A stretch of DNA of 64,000 nt from Eurosta solidaginis (taxonomy: Eukaryota > Arthropoda > Insecta > Diptera > Tephritidae): positions 173,676,672 to 173,740,671 of the forward strand of contig NC_090322.1 in assembly GCF_040869045.1 (NCBI RefSeq), in the 5' to 3' direction. Under the pieces are notes generated by a model, which ran no database searches, was not told the origin of the DNA, and was given only the letters and a program-made list of their open reading frames with translations. Of this stretch, positions 58,991 through 64,000 are shown piece after piece (position 1 is the first letter of the stretch; each line of letters opens with the position of its first letter). The position numbers and the translations under genes are program-made.

Positions 58991-59470
58991 TAAAATAAAG
59001 TAAAACAAAAATGATGTTGAAGAAATCGCAGGATATGGTGGCGCCTTATCCGCAAACTCTTTTGGTATGGAGAGAAGACAGACTCCAGGCCCCCTTTTGT
59101 TTTGCTCTATCAAAAGCTGCATTGCAGTCTACAAAGAAATGGTGCGTATCTTCTCCAGGACTTGGCATATCTTAAAAAGCTTGTCTGCAGCAGAATTACC
59201 ACATATACAACTTATTTCTCAATATTTCGCATACCAAGGTAGATAGAGCCATATATACGCTACTAAGCAGACTGATTTCGCGAAAACTGATGCATCCTCT
59301 TTACCAACATTTTGACTCCGTGTTAGTACTCCTCGTCATTATTTCTTGGCGTTTACTTGTTTTTTAACCGGAATACTGCCTATCTAACCCAGCCAAAATC
59401 GGGTGGAGGAACATTTATTTCAACAGCGGGATTTGGGTATTAGTAAAAAATAGGAATTCTTTTTTTACCG
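58990..59470 (-). pseudogene. RTE-like retrotransposon fragment
   Basis: The minus strand at about 59,150-59,045 encodes EDTHHFFVDCNAAFD, the RT palm motif A (usually HHLFVDFKAAFD). 59,400-59,430 (AATCGGGTGGAGGAACATTTAT) is shared with the linker part of the RTE relic at 49,895-49,918. It is heavily degenerate. Confidence 0.65.
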
Positions 59471-60600
59471 AGTATCAACAACAATGGTATTCGCAAAAGC
59501 TCCGTAACATCCCTTATATATGTACGTGTGTGTGAGTAGCATACTAAAATAGTCCAACAACAACAGTCCTATTTAACATTGATAATAACGACATAGCATT
59601 TAAATGTACCGACACATCCTTTAATATGTTCCTCAACTATCCCCTACATACAAACAAATAATTATGGATGTGTTTGGATTATGTACCGCCCTTTTTGTGT
59701 TGATAAATATTTTATTATCTCTTTCGCATGAATTCTTATCAGCTGTATTCATACAAAATAATTTCAGAGTTGGATTTTGGGCACCTTTTTCCATTTAGAT
59801 ACCTTTACATTTCACACAAACATAGATATGTAAATATTACCACCTGAGATATTTAAAGATATATTTTCATATATACAAAGCTAATTTTCTTATGGGTTGA
59901 GTAAACGTTTTTCAGTTTGAGTAGGATTAATATATTTTTCACGTACTTTTGTGTCCCTCATGAGGCTAAACACATTTGGATTTTATGTTGAATATTATCA
60001 TTCAATTTAAATTATTTATTTAAGTTATGTAGGTACATTTTAGTGATTTTTTTATATTCAACCGAGTAAGGGCTACGTATTATTTTATATCAATCTTGGC
60101 AATATCTTGAGGCATGGCAATTTAGTAACACTTTTAATGTTTGCGCGATTCGTATGTAGAAAGCGACTCCGCCTTTAGTTCACTTAAGGAAAATTACACG
60201 AATCAATAAAAATATCTTTCTTTTTTTAATATGACCGAAGTTAAGACTGTCCAGGTAGGTAAGACTATGACCATTGTGAGCGCTTCCCCAATAGTGGAAG
60301 TAGCTTGCTTGTTAGCACAAATGGTCTATTGGGATAAGGTATTCTTTTTCGGTGCCTAATAAGCGCTCCAGTTTACTTTAGATACATATTTTTATAACAG
60401 TATGGCCTTGAAAAGAACCCGACTTTCAGAGGAAAGTTAGGATTTTCAGACTTACCTCGACGTGGGTTTATTAAAAGCACCTAACTTTTTAAAAGTACCT
60501 CGGTGTTCTCTTAGCATCTGATTCAGATGTGATTGTGCAGTAATTTGTTTGCTTCACTAGCGTAATCGGCAGGCGTTGATGTCTTGCTCGAAAATTGTGT
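59471..60600. other. no recognised feature
   Basis: AT-rich sequence with no motif or repeat recognised. Confidence 0.4.
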
Positions 60601-61030
60601 TGCTTACATTTAAGAAGTTGTTCTCCTTTTCCACTTTCGCTCTATCCTACTCTCGTCTTTACGCTCTTCTATTTCTCCTTCTTATTACTGCCCTTCCTTT
60701 AGTCCCTTTACCTCCATAAACTTCTCATTAATCTTCTCACTCCCATTCTCAAACCCATTTGCAATTCCACTCCCATTCCCACAAACTTCTACCACCACTC
60801 CCACGCCTTCTCCAATGCGACACCGCCATCCATTTAAATTTTCATTTCTTTCCCCTTCACCTTGCCCCCTCAATAACCATGTATATGGAATGTCTTTCCC
60901 TAAAATATATTTATAGTAAGAAAAATATCGAGTAATAACGAAAAGCTGACGTGAAAATTTCGTCAAGATCGGTTGAGAACTTTGGGCGCCCATAGGACAC
61001 ACACACACATCCATTTTGATTTAAAATATT
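60600..61030 (-). repeat. pyrimidine-rich tract plus dispersed repeat end
   Basis: 60,600-60,860 is T/C-rich (the complement of the purine tracts elsewhere). 60,950-61,012 holds AAATTTCGTCAAGATCGGTT and (AC)n, a phrase often seen at ends of dispersed insect repeats. Confidence 0.45.
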
Positions 61031-62399
61031 AGTCTGTGAAGCTTGTAGCCTTTGTAAATCTTTCCCAACTTTGATAGGAAAACGACGTGATACATACCCC
61101 AAGAGTACGGCACATGATTAAGTTGTAAGCTCCCTACAAATATTACCTCCAGCCATTCTACGATCATTTTACTTCACATTTACAGCAAAACAGCAATTAT
61201 CCCATTTGAAGCTTCGCAAAGGTTTAGAGCCCCATTCAATTTTAATTTCTGTAGCTAGCCTTGCTACTTGCCGCACCGCATTCGAAATGTATGTATTCTC
61301 TCCAATCTGAGTGTCGACAAACGCTTTGACAATAGCGCTAGGAGCCATATAGTAGGATACTGGGACAAAAGCTTTCTCGTTGCTCGATAGTCCTTAGTGT
61401 TGAAATAAGGCACCATCTATGAGTGCATTTGTTTTCGTACCTTGACTGGTTCCCTCATGTAGTAAACGCGCAATGCATATGCGCTGAACTCAATAACATT
61501 CCATCCAAATGAGAGCTATAGTTCCCAGATCAACACCATGTGAGACGAACTCTTTTCAAGAGTTGAAAGGGTTCTCTTAGCGTCACATTACTATGTCGAA
61601 ACTTTTTTGTAGCCCATCATTATCATATTTGAGCTCTTTGTACCCCCTGCAATACCTGCATCGTAACGACTGTGGCTCTTTTTTCTTGCCCGTTAGGTAT
61701 TATTTTCCACATAAAGAAAGTAGCATGCGAATAATGGTTACTAACAAATATAGGTCATTTTCACTCCACTTGCCACCTGCACGTGTTTGGCATGTTGTTG
61801 CTTATTGTTGTATTTATCGCGATGTTTTCGGTATAATTACACGAACACCTGCTACATATTTTTACTAGTACCTTTTGCATGTCTAAATATAACAAGCATA
61901 TCCTTCTTTAACTACAGAAACACGTACATATATATTTGCGGCGACGGCCAATAACAGCCTAAGTCAATTTACAGCATTTTTTTCTTAGCTTTACGGACAG
62001 TTTTTGTTGTAGGCAAAATCAAAGTTTTCCTTTTTTTCTCGAAAGCGTTTCGACGCCATTTTGGCAACTTTTCCACACTTTAGTGCATTTTCTAAAACAT
62101 GAAATACCTTAAATTGCAATCGACAATTCATGTTAAACATCACACATTTGAAGACTCCCTGAAGAAGGTGCTAAATAACACCGAAACGCTGATTAGAAAA
62201 GATGTTCGCTATGAAGCGAAAGGATTTTAGATCAAATGACGCTAGTAATTTCTCCCCAACAGAGGCTAATAGGAGTAGTAGCTGGATAGAAAGAGCTCAC
62301 TTGGAGAGCATGAAGATCCATTGTCAAACCACAGTCAGCCGTATTTCCCTTCAACTTCCACGCTTTCGTGAACCAGTTAACTAGTCATTCCCAGCCATC
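61031..62399. other. no recognised gene
   Basis: Unique-looking sequence. The phrase GAAGAAGGTGCTAAATAACACCGAAACGC (62,161-62,189, written here as the positions of GAAGAAGGTG to GAAACGC) faintly recalls Penelope-like element ends, but not enough to call. Confidence 0.35.
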
Positions 62400-62710
62400 C
62401 CTGTTGCTGTTGTTGTAGCGATAAAGACACCCGAAGGTTTTTGGGAGTGTTATCGATGTTGATGCCGGATGCAGATCCGGTACGTTCCGGTAACAAGCAC
62501 CATTCAAGTACAAGCCCGGCCATACCGGGAACGATTTAATAAGACCACATTGAACCTTCTAGGCCACTACTCCCCCAGCCCTAGTTCCATGGAACTTGGG
62601 GTCGCCAGAGCCTAGGCTGCTAAGGAAACAGGATTCGCCACGGATATGTGAAATTGACAATTGGGTTGGAGAAGCTATAAATTCTGCTGGAAACCTCTTG
62701 AAAGGGTTTA
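62400..62710 (-). repeat. (CAA)-tail family copy, minus strand
   Basis: Starts with the reversed tail (TTGTTGTAGCGATAA), then GATGCAGATCCGGTACGTTC, GGGGTCGCCAGAGCC and ACAGGATTCGCCACGG in reverse order of the plus-strand copies. Confidence 0.85.
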
Positions 62711-63069
62711 TTTTAAGAGCGCCATTGATAGGAAATATAGCGTCCGTTTTACCGACTAACATTTCGGTGTTGCTCGCTATGTCCAACCCGTTAGATCAGA
62801 CCAACATCACATATAGCAGAATCGACTTGATTATTTCACATAAAGATAGTGTACAACCCTTGGCGAGAGCTCCCAGCTCCTGCTTACAGCCTCACCGGCG
62901 GTTTCCCAGCCATAACCTTTTCATTGGCCCTTCAGGACTGTTTCCCCTAAGAGCTGTCATCTCCGCGCTAAAATGAATTGTTCCGTTTTGTCAGATTTGG
63001 GAGTCAGTGCACATGGCTCAGCCAACTTTCAAAATATCACGCAGGATACGTGGCAATTGATTAAGGCAC

Positions 63070-63330
63070 TAGGCCGACCACATCGGGAACAATTTAGTAT
63101 AACCACATGAAATCGTCAAGGCCATCCCGCCCTTCCATCCCCTAGATCCATGAGAAACTTGTGGTCGCCAGTGCCTCGGCTGTTAAAGTAACAGGATTCG
63201 CCATGGGTAGGTGAGGTTGACAATTGGGTTCGAGAAGCCATATTTTGAATCAATTTGGTATTTAGTCGCCTCTTACGACAAGCATACCTGCGGCGAGTAT
63301 ATTCTAAGCTCCCTAATCCGCTGGGGGCAC
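63070..63330 (-). repeat. (CAA)-tail family copy, minus strand, 5' part
   Basis: Contains TAACAGGATTCGCCATGG, GTTGACAATTGGGTTCGAGA, TTAGTCGCCTCTTACGACAA and TAATCCGCTGGGGGC, the reversed 5' end of the family. The CAA tail is absent. It lies in the same orientation as the copy at 62,400. Confidence 0.82.
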
Positions 63331-63549
63331 CTATTTGTGACCCCACACCATTTCGCTGCGGCTGGTTTGTTGCAAAGGTGTTTGTTAATGATTCAACTAT
63401 AATCCAAACCAGAAGCCTTTCGATGACCCCAGGCAGGACATTAATAAATGCTCCAACGATGCCTAAAAGGGCATCCCCAGCAAGTTATTTGTTCTCAAGA
63501 GACCTCGCCTCATTTATACAATCGAATACAGAACGGTTTGCGTTCACTT

Positions 63550-63842
63550 ACTTACTTACTTACTTAACAACAAGGCGCGCCAGTCGCTCCTTCGCTCCGC
63601 CAACCGGCGCCAATTGGTCACACCAAGGGAGTTTAAATCGTTTTCCACCTGGTCCTTCCAACGGAGTGGGGGCCGCCCTCTACCTCTGCTTCCATAGGCG
63701 GGTTCCGATATAAACACTTTCTTGGCCGGAGCATCATCTTTCATTCGCATAACATGGCCTAGCCAGCGCAGCCGCTGCGTTTTAATTCGCTGGACTATGT
63801 TGATGTCTGCGTATAGCTCGTACAGCTCATCATTAAATCTTC
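63550..63842 (-). mobile_element. 5'-truncated RTE retrotransposon with 13-bp target duplication
   Basis: The minus strand is open from about 63,840 to 63,556 and encodes RIKTQRLRWLGHVMRMKDD, then RGRGRPPLRWKDQVENDL, then TNWRRLAERRSDWRALLLSK and a stop: the intact C-terminal end of an RTE-type polyprotein. The 3' end is a (TAAG)n microsatellite (63,548-63,566, seen as CTTA on the plus strand). TTTGCGTTCACTT occurs at 63,537-63,549 and 63,843-63,855. The exact duplication and clean reading frame indicate a relatively recent, dead-on-arrival insertion. Confidence 0.92.
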
Positions 63843-64000
63843 TTTGCGTTCACTTGCTATGTCGATTTAACCCCCTACATGTTTAAAAGGTTTAGCCTTA
63901 ATTTGAAACTTTTGCCTTTGGAATGATAGGCGCAGGTATGCCAAAAAAAATGCCGGAGGTGCAGGTGGAGGTTCTTGCGTTCTTGAGTAGCCGAACATCA

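Noticed and set aside
57791..59122. Hydrophobic minus-strand ORFs resembling membrane proteins
   Set aside because: Phe/Tyr/Leu runs arise from the complement of A-rich low-complexity DNA.

Overview
The window looks like repeat-rich nuclear DNA from a higher (brachyceran) fly. The mix of a tRNA-derived SINE, RTE- and Jockey-like retroelements, Tc1, hAT and PIF/Harbinger relics, and repeats carrying a TTCGGGTGTAACCGAAC-type motif fits a tephritid fruit fly best, but the species cannot be fixed from sequence alone. The DNA is AT-rich, has no operon structure, and lacks long intact host genes. Almost every long open frame lies in a transposon relic or a repeat. No rRNA gene, true tRNA gene, CRISPR array or phage was seen.

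Layout. 1-2.5 kb holds nothing recognised. 2.5-4.2 kb carries two broken non-LTR retrotransposons. 5.7-6.9 kb carries a ~190-bp-arm foldback and a ~118-bp tandem repeat. 9.7-13.4 kb is purine-rich and CGATA-rich repeat with SINE and MITE pieces. 13,459-16,042 is a complete-length hAT element with a perfect 8-bp target duplication and a broken ZMYM1/DUF4371-like transposase. 16.6-23.6 kb is tandem and degenerate repeat with a probable hAT MITE and an R1/LOA-like reverse-transcriptase relic. 27.7-28.3 kb holds a possible P-element/THAP9-like fragment. 29.6-36.9 kb is a nest: two opposed copies of one Tc1 family, one invaded by two PIF/Harbinger-type elements and a (CAA)-tailed repeat, the other by a foldback-type element; a hAT MITE with a perfect 8-bp duplication lies between them. 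39.4-48.6 kb is a cluster of Jockey-like 3' ends in opposite orientations, one carrying a SINE and a MITE whose empty sites are visible in a sister copy. 49-52.5 kb stacks four more non-LTR relics.

The best host-gene candidate is a 30-codon first coding exon on the plus strand at 54,881-54,970, ending in a splice donor and preceded by a CAA-rich 5'-UTR-like region. This untranslated region lies between two direct copies of the same ~1-kb repeat. If the exon is real, the A-rich DNA and retroelement relics to the right are its first intron, and the rest of the gene lies beyond the window.

The elements allow a relative chronology: younger insertions (SINEs, hAT, PIF/Harbinger, RTE tail) sit inside older Tc1 and Jockey-like relics, and several keep exact target duplications.
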